Of a stretch of DNA of 64,000 nt, positions 27,549 through 37,756 are shown piece after piece. The notes beneath the pieces were generated by a model. It was not told where the DNA came from. It was given only the letters and a program-made list of their open reading frames with translations, and made no database searches. Position 1 is the first letter of the stretch. The number at the start of each line of letters is the position of its first letter. The position numbers and the translations under genes are program-made. The stretch comes from Rhodocyclaceae bacterium (lineage in GTDB: Bacteria > Pseudomonadota > Gammaproteobacteria > Burkholderiales > Rhodocyclaceae): contig JAOAHQ010000032.1 in assembly GCA_026415155.1 (NCBI GenBank), positions 42,014 through 106,013 on the forward strand. Direction: 5' to 3'.

Positions 27549-28682
27549 TTAGCCCGACAGCGCGCGCGCGATGACGAGGCGCTGGATGTCCGAGGCGCCC
27601 TCGTAGATCTGGCAGACGCGCACGTCGCGGTAGATGCGCTCGACCGGGAAATCGGCGACGTAACCATAGCCGCCGTGGATCTGGATTGCATCTGAACACA
27701 CCTTTTCCGCCATTTCGGAGGCGAAGAGCTTTGCCATGCTCGCCTCTTTCAAGCAGGGTTCGCCGGCAGAGCGCAGGCTCGCAGCATGCCAGACCATCTG
27801 GCGCGCGACTTCGATGTGCGTCGCCATGTCGGCCAGCCGAAACGCGACGGCCTGGTGCTCGATGATCGGTTTGCCGAAGGCTTCGCGTTGTTTCGCATAC
27901 TCGAGCGCCGCCTCGAAGGCCGCGCGCGCCATGCCGACGGCTTGCGCGGCGATGCCGATGCGGCCGGCTTCGAGGTTCGACAAGGCGATCTTGTAACCTT
28001 CGCCTTCGGCGCCGATCAGATGATCGAGCGGGATGCGGCAGTTCTCGAAGACGATCTGCGCCGTGTCGGAGGCCGACTGGCCGAGTTTTTCTTCGATGCG
28101 CGCGACGACGTAGCCCGGCGTGTCGGTCGGCACGCAAAAGCACGAGATGCCCTTCCTGCCCGCGGCCGGATCGGTGACGGCGAAGACGAGGGCGATTTGG
28201 GCGTGCTTGCCCGAGGTGATGAACTGCTTGACGCCGTTCAAGACCCAATGATCGCCTTCTTTCACGGCGCGCGTCTTGATCGCGGCGGCATCCGAGCCGA
28301 CATGGGGCTCGGTAAGGCAAAAACAGCCGAGCAGCTGGCCCGTCGCCGCGCCCCTGAGCCAGCGCTCTTTCTGCGCATCATTACCGTATTGGGCGAGGAT
28401 GCCGCAGACGAGCGAGTTTTGCACCGAGAGGATCGTCGAGGTCGCGCCATCGCCGGCGGCAATCTCCTCGATGGCGATGGCAAGCGACACATAATCGAGC
28501 CCCGCGCCGCCCCATGCCTCGGGCACCACCATGCCCCAGACGCCCAAGCCAGCGAGTTCCTGCAAGGCCTCGGCCGGGAAGATGGCGTGCTTTGCCCACT
28601 CGGCTGCATGGGGCGCGAGCCGCTCGCGCGCGAAGGCGCGCAGCGTGTCGCGAATCATCTTCTGATCGTCGTTGAGCAGCAT
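27549..28682 (-). CDS. Acyl-CoA dehydrogenase (short/branched-chain type)
   Basis: A 377-residue acyl-CoA dehydrogenase with the usual motifs: [18 protein letters not shown] for [15 protein letters not shown], and [20 protein letters not shown]. The C-terminal [15 protein letters not shown] contains the catalytic base E361, as in butyryl-/short branched-chain enzymes. The ATG overlaps the stop of the thiolase gene upstream, so it is the last gene of the LiuR-controlled leftward operon. Candidates are butyryl-CoA, isobutyryl-CoA or 2-methylbutyryl-CoA. It reads toward icmF, with the composite repeat between them. Confidence 0.92.
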   Translation of the reverse strand: MLLNDDQKMIRDTLRAFARERLAPHAAEWAKHAIFPAEALQELAGLGVWGMVVPEAWGGAGLDYVSLAIAIEEIAAGDGATSTILSVQNSLVCGILAQYGNDAQKERWLRGAATGQLLGCFCLTEPHVGSDAAAIKTRAVKEGDHWVLNGVKQFITSGKHAQIALVFAVTDPAAGRKGISCFCVPTDTPGYVVARIEEKLGQSASDTAQIVFENCRIPLDHLIGAEGEGYKIALSNLEAGRIGIAAQAVGMARAAFEAALEYAKQREAFGKPIIEHQAVAFRLADMATHIEVARQMVWHAASLRSAGEPCLKEASMAKLFASEMAEKVCSDAIQIHGGYGYVADFPVERIYRDVRVCQIYEGASDIQRLVIARALSG

Positions 28683-29875
28683 CAGAGCATCTCCACCGCG
28701 AGCGCCGTCGCTTCGCCGCCGCCGATGCAAAGGCTCGCCACGCCGCGCTGCTTGCCGTATTTCCTGAGCGCACCGAGCAGTGTGACGACGATGCGCGCGC
28801 CCGAGGCGCCGATCGGGTGGCCGAGCGCGCAGGCGCCGCCATGCACATTCACCTTCTCGTGCGGTAGGGCCAATTCCTTCATCGCCGCCATCGTGACGAC
28901 GGCGAAGGCCTCATTGATTTCATATAGGTCGACGCTGTCGGCCGTCCAGCCGGTCTGCGCGAAGAGCTTCTTCATCGCGCCGACCGGCGCGGTCGTAAAC
29001 CAGGCCGGTTCTTGCGCATGCTGCGTGTAGCCGACGATGCGCGCGATGGGTTTGAGGCCGCGCTTCGCTGCCTCCGAGGCCCGCATCAGCACGAGTGCCG
29101 CCGCGCCGTCGGAAATCGACGAAGAATTGGCGGCGGTGACCGTGCCATCCTTCTTGAATGCAGGCTTGAGCAGCGGAATCTTGTCGAGCTGGGCCTTGCC
29201 GGGCTGCTCGTCGAGCTTGACAGTGATCTCGCCCTTCTTGCCGGCAACGGTCACCGGGGCGATCTCCCAGTCGAAGCTGCCATCCTGCCCGGCCTGCTGC
29301 GCGCGCCGCGTGGAAGCGATGGCGAAGGCGTCCTGATCCTCGCGCGAAAAGCCATAATGCGCGGCGCAATCCTCGGCGAAGGTGCCCATCAGGCGGCCCT
29401 TGTTTTCAGGCGTGTAGTGATCCTCGAGGCCGTCGAAGAACATGTGGTCGAGAATCTGGCCGTGGCCTAAGCGATAGCCGCCGCGCGCCTTGGGGAGGAG
29501 ATAGGGCGCGTTGGTCATCGACTCCATGCCGCCGGCGACGATGACGGTTTGGCTGCCGGCCTTGAGCGTGTCGCAGGCGATCATGACGGCCTTCATCGCC
29601 GAGCCGCAGACCTTGTGCACCGTCGTGCAGCCGGCAGAAAGGGGCAGCCCTGCCAAGAGCGCGGCCTGTCGGGCCGGGGCTTGGCCTTGGCCGGCTTGCA
29701 GCACGCAGCCCATCAAGACCTCTTCGATCTCCTCGCTTTTCAGTCCAGAGCGTTCGACGGTGGCGCGGATCGCCGTGGCGCCGAGCTGGGCGGCCGAGAG
29801 GGTGGCGAAGTCGCCTTGAAAAGCGCCCATCGGCGTGCGGGCCGCGGCAACGATGACGATGTCGTCTTGAGTCAT
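28682..29875 (-). CDS. Acetyl-CoA C-acyltransferase (thiolase)
   Basis: A 397-residue thiolase that splits acetoacetyl-CoA or another 3-ketoacyl-CoA with CoA. The nucleophile is C90 in [10 protein letters not shown]. The NEAFA loop, [17 protein letters not shown] and C-terminal [13 protein letters not shown] supply the other active-site residues. GGAGGATC lies 4-5 bases before the ATG. The frame stays open further upstream but that part overlaps the CaiB-like gene and has no thiolase character. It links to the Hbd and crotonase of the long operon for C4 oxidation. Confidence 0.94.
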   Translation of the reverse strand: MTQDDIVIVAAARTPMGAFQGDFATLSAAQLGATAIRATVERSGLKSEEIEEVLMGCVLQAGQGQAPARQAALLAGLPLSAGCTTVHKVCGSAMKAVMIACDTLKAGSQTVIVAGGMESMTNAPYLLPKARGGYRLGHGQILDHMFFDGLEDHYTPENKGRLMGTFAEDCAAHYGFSREDQDAFAIASTRRAQQAGQDGSFDWEIAPVTVAGKKGEITVKLDEQPGKAQLDKIPLLKPAFKKDGTVTAANSSSISDGAAALVLMRASEAAKRGLKPIARIVGYTQHAQEPAWFTTAPVGAMKKLFAQTGWTADSVDLYEINEAFAVVTMAAMKELALPHEKVNVHGGACALGHPIGASGARIVVTLLGALRKYGKQRGVASLCIGGGEATALAVEML

Positions 29876-29895
29876 GCTTGATCCTCCAAGAAAGG

Positions 29896-31050
29896 TCAAA
29901 TGGCACCGCAGGCGGCGAGTGCCTCGATGCGTTCTGGCGCGATGCCCCACTCGGCGAGCGCCGTGCGCGTGTGTTCGCCGGGCAAGGGCGGCGGGCCCTG
30001 GATTTCGCCCGGCGTGCGCGAGAAACGCGGCGCGGGAGCCGGTTGGATGATGCCGGCGATTTCGGTAAAGCTGCCGCGCGCGACGTTGTGCGGATGGCGC
30101 GGCGCTTCTTCCAAATCGAGCACAGGCGCCACACAGGCATCCGAATCGGCGAAGACTTCGCACCAGGCATCGCGGCTTTTCGTCTTGAAGCGCGCGGCGA
30201 GCTTTTCTTTGAGCCGCGGCCAGCGCGCCGCGTCGTATTGGTCTTGGAATTCCGGGTCATCGAGGCCGAGCCGAGCGAGGAATTCACGGTAAAAGCGCGG
30301 CTCGAGCGGCCCCACTGCGAGCCACTTGCCATCGGCACAGGCATAGCTATCGTAAAAATGCGCGCCGCCATCGACGAGATTGACGCCGCGTTCATTGCGC
30401 CAATGGCCGCCGCCCTTGAGCGCATAGATCAAGGCCATGAGGAGGGCCGCGCCATCGGTGATCGCTGCGTCGATGACCTGGCCTTGTCCGGATTTCTCGC
30501 GTTCGTAGAGGGCGCAGAGGATGCCGAAGGCAAGCAGCATCGCGCCGCCGCCCATGTCGCCGGCGAGCGTTGGCGGCGCGCTGGGTTTTTCGTCGGCATG
30601 GCCGCCGAGGAACAGCGCGCCACTGATCGCCAGATAGTCGATTTCGTGACCGGCGCGCTGAGCCAAGGGCCCTGTCTGTCCCCAGCCCGTCATGCGGCCG
30701 TAGATGAGGCGGGGGTTCTTCGCCAGGCAGAGGTTGGGGCCGAGGCCGAGGCGCTCCATGACACCGGGGCGGAAGCCCTCGATCAGCACATCGGCGCGTT
30801 CGATCAGATCGAGCGCAACGGCGACGCCTTCCGGAGATTTGAGATCGAGGGCGACCGAGCGCTTGCCGCGCCGCGTCACCGCCGCGCGGCCTGGGTTGAA
30901 CATGTCGATCTCGGCCGTATCGGGGTGGGCGAGCTTGCGGTCGATGACGAGCACCTCGGCGCCCATGTCGGCGAGCAGCATGCCGCAGAAGGGCCCCGGG
31001 CCGATGCCGGCGAATTCGATGACGCGCAAACCTGCGAGCGGGCCGGCCAT
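29896..31050 (-). CDS. CaiB/BaiF-family CoA transferase or alpha-methylacyl-CoA racemase
   Basis: A 384-residue type III CoA-transferase-fold protein that most resembles alpha-methylacyl-CoA racemase (AMACR/MCR). It has [27 protein letters not shown] at the start (first 20 residues of this are diagnostic), the active-site H of [14 protein letters not shown], and the D of [19 protein letters not shown] epimerises 2-methylacyl-CoAs so that (S)-specific dehydrogenases can use them. A role on 2-methyl-branched acyl-CoAs fits a branched-chain operon. The ATG overlaps the preceding thioesterase stop; a GTG one codon upstream is possible. Confidence 0.86.
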   Translation of the reverse strand: MAGPLAGLRVIEFAGIGPGPFCGMLLADMGAEVLVIDRKLAHPDTAEIDMFNPGRAAVTRRGKRSVALDLKSPEGVAVALDLIERADVLIEGFRPGVMERLGLGPNLCLAKNPRLIYGRMTGWGQTGPLAQRAGHEIDYLAISGALFLGGHADEKPSAPPTLAGDMGGGAMLLAFGILCALYEREKSGQGQVIDAAITDGAALLMALIYALKGGGHWRNERGVNLVDGGAHFYDSYACADGKWLAVGPLEPRFYREFLARLGLDDPEFQDQYDAARWPRLKEKLAARFKTKSRDAWCEVFADSDACVAPVLDLEEAPRHPHNVARGSFTEIAGIIQPAPAPRFSRTPGEIQGPPPLPGEHTRTALAEWGIAPERIEALAACGAI

Positions 31051-31514
31051 CACTTGCCGACCATCGTGTCGGGGATGCGCACGGCGATCACTTCGCCGCG
31101 CGCCGTGACGACGCCGGCGGCGGAGAGTTCGGCCTCGACGATCACCTTGCGGCCCTTGACCTCGCGGATCTTGCCGCGCACGACGAGCTCGGGCCCATGC
31201 GGCGTTGGTTTCAGAAAGTCGACCTTGAGCGAAGCCGTCACGAAGCGCGGCGCGGGGCCAGCGCCGGGCGTCTTTCCGGCCTCGCGCAGCGCGGCGAGCG
31301 CAGCCGAACCCGTGCCGTGACAGTCGATCAACGAGGCGATGAGCCCGCCATAGACGAAGCCAGGCATCGCCGTATGCTCGGGACGCGGCGTGAAGCGGCT
31401 CACTGTCTCATCGCCTTCCCAGCGGGTCTTGAGTTGCAGGCCGTGGGCATTGAGGCGGCCGCAGCCGTAACAGTGGGCGAATTCGTCGGGGTAGAAATCC
31501 TGGATGCCGTCCAT
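31050..31514 (-). CDS. PaaI/4HBT-family acyl-CoA thioesterase
   Basis: A 154-residue hot-dog thioesterase, first gene of the leftward LiuR operon. It contains [17 protein letters not shown] (two cysteines near the N-terminus, common in this subgroup), [20 protein letters not shown] as the active-site helix region, and [23 protein letters not shown] lies 5 bases before the ATG, which is preferred over a GTG six bases earlier. A likely role is hydrolysis of surplus short or branched acyl-CoA. Confidence 0.88.
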   Translation of the reverse strand: MDGIQDFYPDEFAHCYGCGRLNAHGLQLKTRWEGDETVSRFTPRPEHTAMPGFVYGGLIASLIDCHGTGSAALAALREAGKTPGAGPAPRFVTASLKVDFLKPTPHGPELVVRGKIREVKGRKVIVEAELSAAGVVTARGEVIAVRIPDTMVGK

Positions 31515-31543
31515 GCACACCTCCTGGTGGGATGACCTGACGT

Positions 31544-31572
31544 AGCATACAGGAGATTGACGTTAACGTGAA
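31544..31572 (-). promoter_or_regulatory. Promoter with LiuR operator 4 (thioesterase-CaiB-thiolase-dehydrogenase operon)
   Basis: On the minus strand, TTCACG (-35, 31572-31567), a 17-base spacer and TATGCT (-10, 31549-31544) form the promoter. The operator TTCACGTTAACGTCAA covers 31572-31557. Geometry matches the operators at the liu operon and icmF. Confidence 0.82.
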
Positions 31573-31628
31573 CCATGCACGTATGTCATCCCCTCTTGGA
31601 TGCCGCCAATTTCATGGACGCTTTGGGG

Positions 31629-32429
31629 TCAAGCCATGAGCGCCGCCGTGCGATGCGGCTGGATCGCTTGCAAGAGCTGGCTGAAGACTTTGGGCGTTCC
31701 GGCGACGATGTTGCCGGTGGCAAGGTAATTGCCCTCGCCGGCGAGATCGCTGACGAGGCCCCCCGCTTCGAGGATCAGCAGCGCGCCGGCGGCCATGTCC
31801 CAGGGCGAGAGGCCAAATTCCCAAAAGCCGTCGAGACGGCCCGCGGCGACCCAGGCGAGATCGAGCGAGGCCGCGCCAGGGCGGCGTACGCCGGCCGAAC
31901 GGCGCGTCATCTCCTTGAAGATGGCGAGATAGGTATCGACGTGCTCGAACATGCGGTAGGGGAAACCGGTACCGATGAGCGCTTCGTCGAGCTTGGCATT
32001 GCGGCTGACGCGGATCCGCTTGTCGTTGAGGTAGGCGCCGGCACCCTTGCTCGCCGTGAAGAGCTCGTTGCGGTTCGGATCGAAGACGACCGCATGGGTG
32101 AGCACGCCCTTGTGGGCGAGCGCGATCGAGACGGCGTATTGTGGAAAGCCGTGGATGAAGTTCGTCGTGCCATCGAGCGGATCGATGATCCACTGGTATT
32201 CGGCTTCTCCGGCCGTGGTGCCGGACTCTTCGGCGAGGATGGCGTGGCTTGGATAGACTTCGCGCAAGGTGTCGATGATGGCGGCTTCGGCGGCGCGGTC
32301 GACTTCGGTGACGAAGTCGTTTTGCTGCTTCAAGCCGACCTTGATCTGGCCGAGATCGAGACTGGCGCGGCCGATGATGCTGCCGGCGCGGCGGGCGGCC
32401 TTGACGGCCGTGTTGAGCATGGGATGCAT
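31629..32429 (-). CDS. suhB: Inositol-1-monophosphatase family protein SuhB
   Basis: A 266-residue Mg-dependent phosphatase of the IMPase family. Metal-ligand motifs are [17 protein letters not shown], and the C-terminal [15 protein letters not shown]. In E. coli SuhB also acts in rRNA transcription antitermination. The chosen ATG gives the expected N-terminus [16 protein letters not shown] and is divergent from trmJ with a 19-base gap. The suhB/trmJ divergent pair upstream of cysE-isc is a standard arrangement. Confidence 0.95.
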   Translation of the reverse strand: MHPMLNTAVKAARRAGSIIGRASLDLGQIKVGLKQQNDFVTEVDRAAEAAIIDTLREVYPSHAILAEESGTTAGEAEYQWIIDPLDGTTNFIHGFPQYAVSIALAHKGVLTHAVVFDPNRNELFTASKGAGAYLNDKRIRVSRNAKLDEALIGTGFPYRMFEHVDTYLAIFKEMTRRSAGVRRPGAASLDLAWVAAGRLDGFWEFGLSPWDMAAGALLILEAGGLVSDLAGEGNYLATGNIVAGTPKVFSQLLQAIQPHRTAALMA

Positions 32430-32448
32430 GGCGTGGATTTCTCTTGGA

Positions 32449-33228
32449 ATGGGCGCGAATTCTAAACCGGCGAAAGAGGAATCCCTTGCGCCGTTTTCAC
32501 GGGTGCGCATCGTGCTTACGCGCACCTCTCACCCGGGCAACGTCGGCGCGGCAGCGCGGGCGATGAAGACGATGGGGTTTTCCCGCCTCGTGCTCGCGGC
32601 GCCGCAGTGCGTGCCGGATGCGCAAGCCGTGGCCATGGCATCAGGCGCCGATGACTTGCTGGCCCAGGTCCAGAGCGTGGAGAGTTTGGCCGAGGCCCTG
32701 GCCGGCGTGAGCCTCGCAGTGGCGCTCACTTCCCGCCGCCGCGATTTGGCAACGGCACCTTTGTGGGCGCGCGAGGCGGCGCAAGAGGCGGCGGCGATCG
32801 CTCAGGCAGGCGGGGAGGTGGCCTTGGTGTTCGGTAATGAAACCAATGGGCTTTCCAATGTGGAACTGGCGCAGTGCAATCGCTGGGCGATGATTCCGGC
32901 CAACCCCGCCTATCCTTCGCTCAACCTGGCGGCGGCCGTTCAGGTGATCTGCTATGAGCTGCGGCTTGCCCTGGCGGCCGTGCCGCCCGTGCCGACTTTG
33001 CCGAATGCCGGACAGCCGGCGACGCACGACGAGGTCGAGGGCTTGCTCGCGCAGCTCGAGGCGGCCGCGATCGAGAGCGGCTTTCTCGATCCCGAGCGGC
33101 CGGGCCGTTTGATGCTGAGGCTGCGGCGTCTCTTTGCGCGGGCGAACTTGGAGCGGGAGGAAGTCAATCTGCTGCGCGGGCTCCTCGCTTCGTTTTCCAG
33201 GCCGACCGGCAAGAAACATCTTGGTTGA
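32449..33228 (+). CDS. trmJ: TrmJ-type tRNA (Cm32/Um32) 2'-O-methyltransferase
   Basis: A 259-residue SPOUT-class methyltransferase that modifies position 32 of certain tRNAs. Signatures are [19 protein letters not shown] near the N-terminus, [16 protein letters not shown], and [17 protein letters not shown]. The C-terminal helical region ([26 protein letters not shown]) matches TrmJ. A repeat copy read AVPPVPTL lies in the linker between the catalytic domain and this tail. The start is an ATG 19 bases from that of divergent suhB. The stop overlaps the -35 box of the cysE promoter. Confidence 0.93.
   Translation: MGANSKPAKEESLAPFSRVRIVLTRTSHPGNVGAAARAMKTMGFSRLVLAAPQCVPDAQAVAMASGADDLLAQVQSVESLAEALAGVSLAVALTSRRRDLATAPLWAREAAQEAAAIAQAGGEVALVFGNETNGLSNVELAQCNRWAMIPANPAYPSLNLAAAVQVICYELRLALAAVPPVPTLPNAGQPATHDEVEGLLAQLEAAAIESGFLDPERPGRLMLRLRRLFARANLEREEVNLLRGLLASFSRPTGKKHLG
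32977..32999 (-). repeat. Dispersed repeat, copy i (in trmJ)
   Basis: Reverse-orientation class II variant (GGCACGGGCGGCACGGC type), read AVPPVPTL, in the linker between the SPOUT domain and the C-terminal helices of TrmJ, a region variable in length between homologues. Confidence 0.6.
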
Positions 33229-33257
33229 CCGGCATTGTCGGGAATTTTAGAATTCCC
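33225..33257 (+). promoter_or_regulatory. cysE promoter with operator-like inverted repeat over the -10 box
   Basis: TTGACC (33225-33230) and TAGAAT (33248-33253) are spaced by 17 bases. A perfect 7-bp inverted repeat, GGGAATT TTAG AATTCCC (33240-33257), covers the -10 box. The -35 overlaps the trmJ stop codon. A repressor bound at the inverted repeat would block transcription of cysE. Confidence 0.65.
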
Positions 33258-33282
33258 TAAAGTTCGTCGGGGTTTCTGCTTC

Positions 33283-34035
33283 ATGTTTACACGCCTGCGC
33301 CAAGACATCGCCTGCATCTTCGAACGCGATCCCGCCGCCCGCTCGACCTGGGAGGTGCTGACCTGTTATCCAGGACTGCATGCCTTGACGCTGCACCGCC
33401 TCTCGCATTGGCTGTGGAGCCACCGCCTGCGGTGGCTGGCGCGTTTTTTGTCGCATCTCACCCGTTTTCTGACCGGCATCGAGATCCATCCGGGCGCGAC
33501 GATCGGCCGCTGCGTCTTCATCGATCATGGCATGGGGGTGGTGATTGGCGAGACCGCCGAGATCGGCGATGGCTGCACGCTCTACCACGGCGTGACGCTC
33601 GGCGGCACCTCCTGGCACAAGGGCAAGCGCCATCCGACCCTGGGGCGCGGCGTCGTCGTCGGCGCCGGGGCCAAGGTGCTGGGGCCCATCACGATCGGCG
33701 ACGGCGCGCGCGTCGGCTCCAACGCTGTCGTGGTGCGCGATGTGCCGGCCGGTGCGACGGCGGTCGGCATTCCGGCGCGCATCATCGAGCCTGGGCGGGA
33801 GGCGGCGCGACAGGAGAAGGCTGAAAACCTCGGCTTTTCGGCCTATGCGGTGACGAAGAGCGAGGATGATCCGATCGCCAAGGCGATCCACGGCCTGCTC
33901 GACCACGCGGTGGAAACCGACCGGCGCATCGCGGCGCTTTTGAAGTCGCTCGAGCGTGCTGGCGTGACGCTCGAGGACGAAGTGGCCACGGCCGACAAAT
34001 TCGACCCCAATTATTTGTCGAAGATTGTTGACTAA
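33283..34035 (+). CDS. cysE: Serine O-acetyltransferase
   Basis: CysE acetylates serine to O-acetylserine, the precursor of cysteine. The 250-residue protein has the N-terminal helical part ([20 protein letters not shown]) and the left-handed beta helix of hexapeptide repeats ([52 protein letters not shown]). Catalytic His residues lie in IDHGMG and YHGVTLGG. The tail is longer than in the minimal form. It lies upstream of the isc operon, giving a cysteine supply next to its use by IscS. Its stop overlaps the iscR promoter. Confidence 0.95.
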   Translation: MFTRLRQDIACIFERDPAARSTWEVLTCYPGLHALTLHRLSHWLWSHRLRWLARFLSHLTRFLTGIEIHPGATIGRCVFIDHGMGVVIGETAEIGDGCTLYHGVTLGGTSWHKGKRHPTLGRGVVVGAGAKVLGPITIGDGARVGSNAVVVRDVPAGATAVGIPARIIEPGREAARQEKAENLGFSAYAVTKSEDDPIAKAIHGLLDHAVETDRRIAALLKSLERAGVTLEDEVATADKFDPNYLSKIVD

Positions 34036-34056
34036 TTTACTCAGGAACTATATCTT
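34025..34056 (+). promoter_or_regulatory. iscR promoter with type 1 IscR binding site
   Basis: TTGACT (34028-34033) and TATCTT (34051-34056) are spaced by 17 bases. The TTGACTAATTTACTCAGGAA segment matches the known type 1 [2Fe-2S]-IscR box, in which the -35 hexamer lies within the site. This indicates the usual IscR autorepression of the isc operon. Confidence 0.8.
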
Positions 34057-34122
34057 GTGCTCGAAGCGGCGGCCGGTGGTCCGCCGAATATTCGACAACG
34101 TGCGATTCTCACGAGGGCATCC

Positions 34123-34617
34123 ATGAGACTGACGACCAAAGGACGTTTTGCGGTGACGGCGATGATCGACGTGGCCTTGCGGCAGCATGCCGGCCCGGTG
34201 ACGCTGGCGGGCATCGCCGAACGCCAGAAGATTTCACTTTCCTATCTCGAGCAGCTGTTCGGTAAGTTAAGGCGCAACCAGCTCGTCGTCAGCACGCGCG
34301 GCCCGGGCGGCGGTTATATGCTCGCCAAGCCGCTTGCAGCGATTTCGGTGGCCGACATCATCAGCGCCGTCGATGAGCCGCTCGATGCCACCAACTGCGG
34401 CGGCAAGGGCAACTGTCATGATGACCGCCCCTGTATGACGCATGAGCTGTGGACGACCTTGAACCAGCGCATGCAGGAGTATCTGCGTTCGGTGAATCTC
34501 GAAGAGCTCGTGCGCCAGCAGCGCGGCAAGCCGTGCGCCGAGAGCGCCGCGACCGTCACCGTCAAGCCTGCCGGCAGCCGTGCCGGGCGAAGGATGTCCG
34601 TGCAGGCGAGCGCCTGA
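34123..34617 (+). CDS. iscR: Fe-S cluster regulator IscR
   Basis: IscR (Rrf2 family, 164 residues) senses [2Fe-2S] status and represses its own operon. It starts [20 protein letters not shown] with a winged HTH ([16 protein letters not shown] recognition region). Cluster ligands C92, C98, C104 and H107 are at exactly the E. coli positions ([17 protein letters not shown]). The C-terminal tail is basic and slightly longer than usual. It begins the isc operon and has a type 1 IscR box in its promoter. Confidence 0.97.
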   Translation: MRLTTKGRFAVTAMIDVALRQHAGPVTLAGIAERQKISLSYLEQLFGKLRRNQLVVSTRGPGGGYMLAKPLAAISVADIISAVDEPLDATNCGGKGNCHDDRPCMTHELWTTLNQRMQEYLRSVNLEELVRQQRGKPCAESAATVTVKPAGSRAGRRMSVQASA

Positions 34618-34630
34618 TCTCTTCCCGCCG

Positions 34631-35803
34631 ATGTTTGCGCCCGTCTATCTCGATCACAACGCGACGACGCCGCTCGATGCAGCAGTGCTCGAGGCGATGC
34701 TGCCCTTCTTCAAGCAGCAGTTCGGCAATGCCTCGAGCCGCCACGAATACGGCCGCGCGGCGCGGCGTGCGCTCGACGAGGCGCGCGAGCGCGTGGCAAG
34801 TGCCGTCGGCGCCCAGCCGGGCGAGGTCGTCTTCACGAGCGGCGGCACCGAAGCGAACAATCTCTTCATCAAGGGCGCGGCGGCCAATCGGCCAGCTGGG
34901 ACGATTGCGATCTCGGCGATCGAACACCCCTGTGTGCGCGAGCCGGCCAAGGCCTTGCGGCGGCAGGGCTGGCGCGTGCGCGAGATCGGCGTCGATCGCG
35001 AATGCCGTCTGGCGAGCGCCGACTTTCAAGCCGCCTTGGCGGAACGACCGGCGCTCGTTTCGGTGATGATGGCCAACAACGAGACGGGCGCGGTGCAGGA
35101 CATCGCGCTTCATGCCGCGCAATGCCGTGAAGCCACGGCCGGCCGCGCCTGGTTTCATAGCGATGCGGTGCAGGCCCTGGGCAAGCTGCCCATCGATTTT
35201 CGGAAGCTCAATGCCGCTGGCGTGCATGCGCTGACCCTGTCGGCCCACAAGGTGGGCGGGCCTAAGGGCGCGGGCGCCTTGGTCATTGATAAGCGCGTCG
35301 ATCTCGCGCCGCTCATCGATGGCGGCGGACATGAGCGCGGCTTGCGCTCCGGCACCGAGAACGTGCCCGCCCTCGTCGGCTTCGGCGTAGCCTGCGCGCG
35401 TGCCGTCGCGGCGCTCGAAGAACGCGCGGCGCAGCTGTTGGCCTTACGCGGCGAGCTCGAACGGGGGCTGGCCGCCTTGGGCGCGACGATCTTCGCGGCA
35501 AGTGCTCAGCGCCTGCCCAATACCGTCTATTTCGCCTTCCCTGCCATCGACGGCGAGACGCTGGTGGCGAAGCTCGACCGCGCCGGTTACGCGGTGGCGA
35601 GCGGCGCGGCCTGTTCTTCGGCCAACCCCGAGCCTTCGCATGTATTGCTGGCGATGGGGGTGGCGCCCGAGCTTGCCCGCGGCGCCGTGCGCGTAAGCCT
35701 CGGCGATGGCAATACCGCCGCCGACGTCGCAGGCTTTCTCGCGGCCTTGTCCGCGACCGTTTCGAATCTGCAATCGCTGGCCGCCGTGAGCCTGGCCGGC
35801 TGA
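34631..35803 (+). CDS. Cysteine desulfurase, NifS/IscS-like paralogue
   Basis: A 390-residue PLP cysteine desulfurase located between iscR and iscS. PLP lysine K207 is in LSAHKVGGPKG and the persulfide cysteine C328 in GAACSSANPEPSH. Both are intact, so it should be active. It differs clearly from the IscS encoded next (start VYLDHNATTPLDAAVLEAM instead of [15 protein letters not shown]) and resembles the NifS-like group I enzymes that accompany isc operons in some betaproteobacteria. The ATG is 13 bases after iscR. Partner use (IscU, or another acceptor) cannot be told from sequence. Confidence 0.92.
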   Translation: MFAPVYLDHNATTPLDAAVLEAMLPFFKQQFGNASSRHEYGRAARRALDEARERVASAVGAQPGEVVFTSGGTEANNLFIKGAAANRPAGTIAISAIEHPCVREPAKALRRQGWRVREIGVDRECRLASADFQAALAERPALVSVMMANNETGAVQDIALHAAQCREATAGRAWFHSDAVQALGKLPIDFRKLNAAGVHALTLSAHKVGGPKGAGALVIDKRVDLAPLIDGGGHERGLRSGTENVPALVGFGVACARAVAALEERAAQLLALRGELERGLAALGATIFAASAQRLPNTVYFAFPAIDGETLVAKLDRAGYAVASGAACSSANPEPSHVLLAMGVAPELARGAVRVSLGDGNTAADVAGFLAALSATVSNLQSLAAVSLAG

Positions 35804-35818
35804 ACCTGGAGTGACATC

Positions 35819-37033
35819 ATGCTGAAACTACCCATCTATCTCGACTACTCGGCGACCACACCGGTCGATCCCCGCGTAGCCGCGAAGATGATTCCCTATC
35901 TCACCGAGCACTTCGGCAATCCGGCGAGCCGCTCGCATCCCTTCGGCTGGGAGGCGGAAAAGGCCGTCGAGGAGGCGCGCGAGCAAGTCGCCTTGCTCGT
36001 CAATTGCGACCCGAAGGAGATCATTTGGACCTCCGGCGCGACGGAATCGAACAACCTCGCGCTCAAAGGCGCGGCGCATTTCTATGCCGGCACGAAGGGC
36101 AAGCACATCCTGACCGTGGCGACCGAACACAAGGCGGTGCTCGATACCGTCAAGGAGCTCGAACGGCAAGGTTTCGAAGCGACCTACCTGATGCCGCAGG
36201 AAAACGGCCTCATCACGGTCGAAGACTTCAAGCGGGCGCTGCGCAAGGACACCGTGATCGCCTCGGTGATGGCGGTCAATAACGAAATCGGTGTGATCCA
36301 GCCGATCGCCGAACTGGGCGAGATTTGCCGCGCCAATGGCACGCTGTTTCACGTCGATGCCGCCCAGGCGACCGGCAAGATGCCGATCGATCTTGCCGAG
36401 CTCAAGGTCGATCTGATGTCTTTTTCGGCGCACAAGACCTATGGGCCGAAGGGCATCGGCGCGCTCTACGTGCGCAGAAAGCCCCGCGTGCGCCTCGAGC
36501 CGCAGATGCACGGCGGCGGCCATGAGCGGGGCTTGCGCTCGGGCACTTTGCCGACGCATCAAATCGTCGGCATGGGCGAGGCCTTCCGCATTGCGCGTGA
36601 GGAAATGGCGAGCGAGAACGAGCGCATCCGCCGCCTGCGCGACAAGCTCCTCGCTGGCATCTCCGACATCGAGGAGATCTATGTCAATGGCGACATGGAG
36701 AGCCGTGTGCCGCACAATCTCAACGTGAGCTTCAACTACGTCGAAGGCGAGTCGCTGATCATGGCGATCAAGGACATCGCCGTCTCCTCCGGTTCGGCCT
36801 GCACCTCGGCCTCATTGGAGCCTTCCTACGTGCTGCGTGCGCTCGGGCGCTCGGACGAACTCGCGCACAGCTCGATCCGCTTCACGCTTGGCCGCTTCAC
36901 CACCGAGGAAGAAATCGATTACACGATCAAGCTCCTGCACGAGAAGATCGGCAAGCTGCGCGATCTGTCGCCACTGTGGGAGATGTACAAAGAGGGCATC
37001 GATCTCAACACTGTCCAGTGGGCAGCCCATTGA
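35819..37033 (+). CDS. iscS: Cysteine desulfurase IscS
   Basis: IscS (404 residues) provides persulfide sulfur to IscU for Fe-S clusters and to tRNA thiolation. PLP lysine K206 lies in [12 protein letters not shown] and catalytic C328 in [39 protein letters not shown] and the C-terminal [18 protein letters not shown] tail are typical of proteobacterial IscS. It directly follows a paralogous desulfurase and precedes iscU. Confidence 0.97.
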   Translation: MLKLPIYLDYSATTPVDPRVAAKMIPYLTEHFGNPASRSHPFGWEAEKAVEEAREQVALLVNCDPKEIIWTSGATESNNLALKGAAHFYAGTKGKHILTVATEHKAVLDTVKELERQGFEATYLMPQENGLITVEDFKRALRKDTVIASVMAVNNEIGVIQPIAELGEICRANGTLFHVDAAQATGKMPIDLAELKVDLMSFSAHKTYGPKGIGALYVRRKPRVRLEPQMHGGGHERGLRSGTLPTHQIVGMGEAFRIAREEMASENERIRRLRDKLLAGISDIEEIYVNGDMESRVPHNLNVSFNYVEGESLIMAIKDIAVSSGSACTSASLEPSYVLRALGRSDELAHSSIRFTLGRFTTEEEIDYTIKLLHEKIGKLRDLSPLWEMYKEGIDLNTVQWAAH

Positions 37034-37046
37034 TGGAGTCACAGCC

Positions 37047-37433
37047 ATGTCATACAGCGAAAAAGTCATCGACCACTATGAAAACCCCCGCAATGTCGGC
37101 TCCTTTCCCAAGGAAGATGCCGATGTCGGCACCGGCATGGTCGGCGCGCCGGCCTGCGGTGACGTCATGAAGCTGCAGATCAAGGTCAATAAGGACGGCA
37201 TCATCGAGGATGCCAAGTTCAAGACCTATGGCTGCGGCTCGGCGATCGCCTCCTCTTCGCTTGTCACCGAGTGGGTGAAGGGCAAGACGCTCGACGAGGC
37301 ACTCGCCATCAAGAACACGCAGATCGCCGAGGAGCTCGCCTTGCCGCCGGTGAAGATCCACTGCTCGATCCTCGCCGAGGATGCCATCAAGGCGGCGGTG
37401 GCCGATTACAAGAAGAAACAGGAGGGCAAGTGA
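37047..37433 (+). CDS. iscU: Fe-S cluster scaffold IscU
   Basis: IscU (128 residues) is the scaffold on which IscS sulfur and iron are assembled. Ligands C37, D39, C63, H105 and C106 are all at the E. coli positions. The HscA recognition motif LPPVK is at residues 99-103. Start [20 protein letters not shown] is canonical. The stop overlaps the iscA start (TGATG). Confidence 0.98.
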   Translation: MSYSEKVIDHYENPRNVGSFPKEDADVGTGMVGAPACGDVMKLQIKVNKDGIIEDAKFKTYGCGSAIASSSLVTEWVKGKTLDEALAIKNTQIAEELALPPVKIHCSILAEDAIKAAVADYKKKQEGK

Positions 37434-37756
37434 TGGCCATCACGCTGTCGGAAAACGCCGCCCAGCACGTCGCCAAGTTCATTGCCAAGCACGGCAAGGG
37501 CATCGGCATCCGCCTCGGCGTCAAGACCTCGGGCTGCTCGGGCATGGCCTACAAGCTCGAATTCGCCGACGTCGCCGCGCCCGATGACATCGTCTTCGAA
37601 AGCCACGGCATCAAGGTGCTCGTCGATCCGAAAAGTCTGCCCTACCTCGACGGCACTGAGCTCGACTATGCGCGCGAGGGCTTGAACGAGGGCTTCAAGT
37701 TCAACAATCCGAATGTCAAGGGGCAGTGCGGTTGCGGCGAGAGCTTTACGGTCTGA
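37433..37756 (+). CDS. iscA: A-type Fe-S carrier IscA
   Basis: IscA (107 residues) carries Fe-S clusters to targets, especially [4Fe-4S] proteins. The three conserved cysteines are C35 (TSGCSGMAY), C99 and C101 (GQCGCGESF). It overlaps iscU at its start and hscB at its stop by TGATG junctions, so translation of the three genes is coupled. Confidence 0.97.
   Translation: MAITLSENAAQHVAKFIAKHGKGIGIRLGVKTSGCSGMAYKLEFADVAAPDDIVFESHGIKVLVDPKSLPYLDGTELDYAREGLNEGFKFNNPNVKGQCGCGESFTV

Noticed and set aside
28682..30163. Thiolase frame extended upstream to give a 493-residue protein
   Set aside because: The extra part overlaps the CaiB/AMACR-like gene, has no thiolase similarity, and the ATG at 29875 has a good ribosome-binding site.
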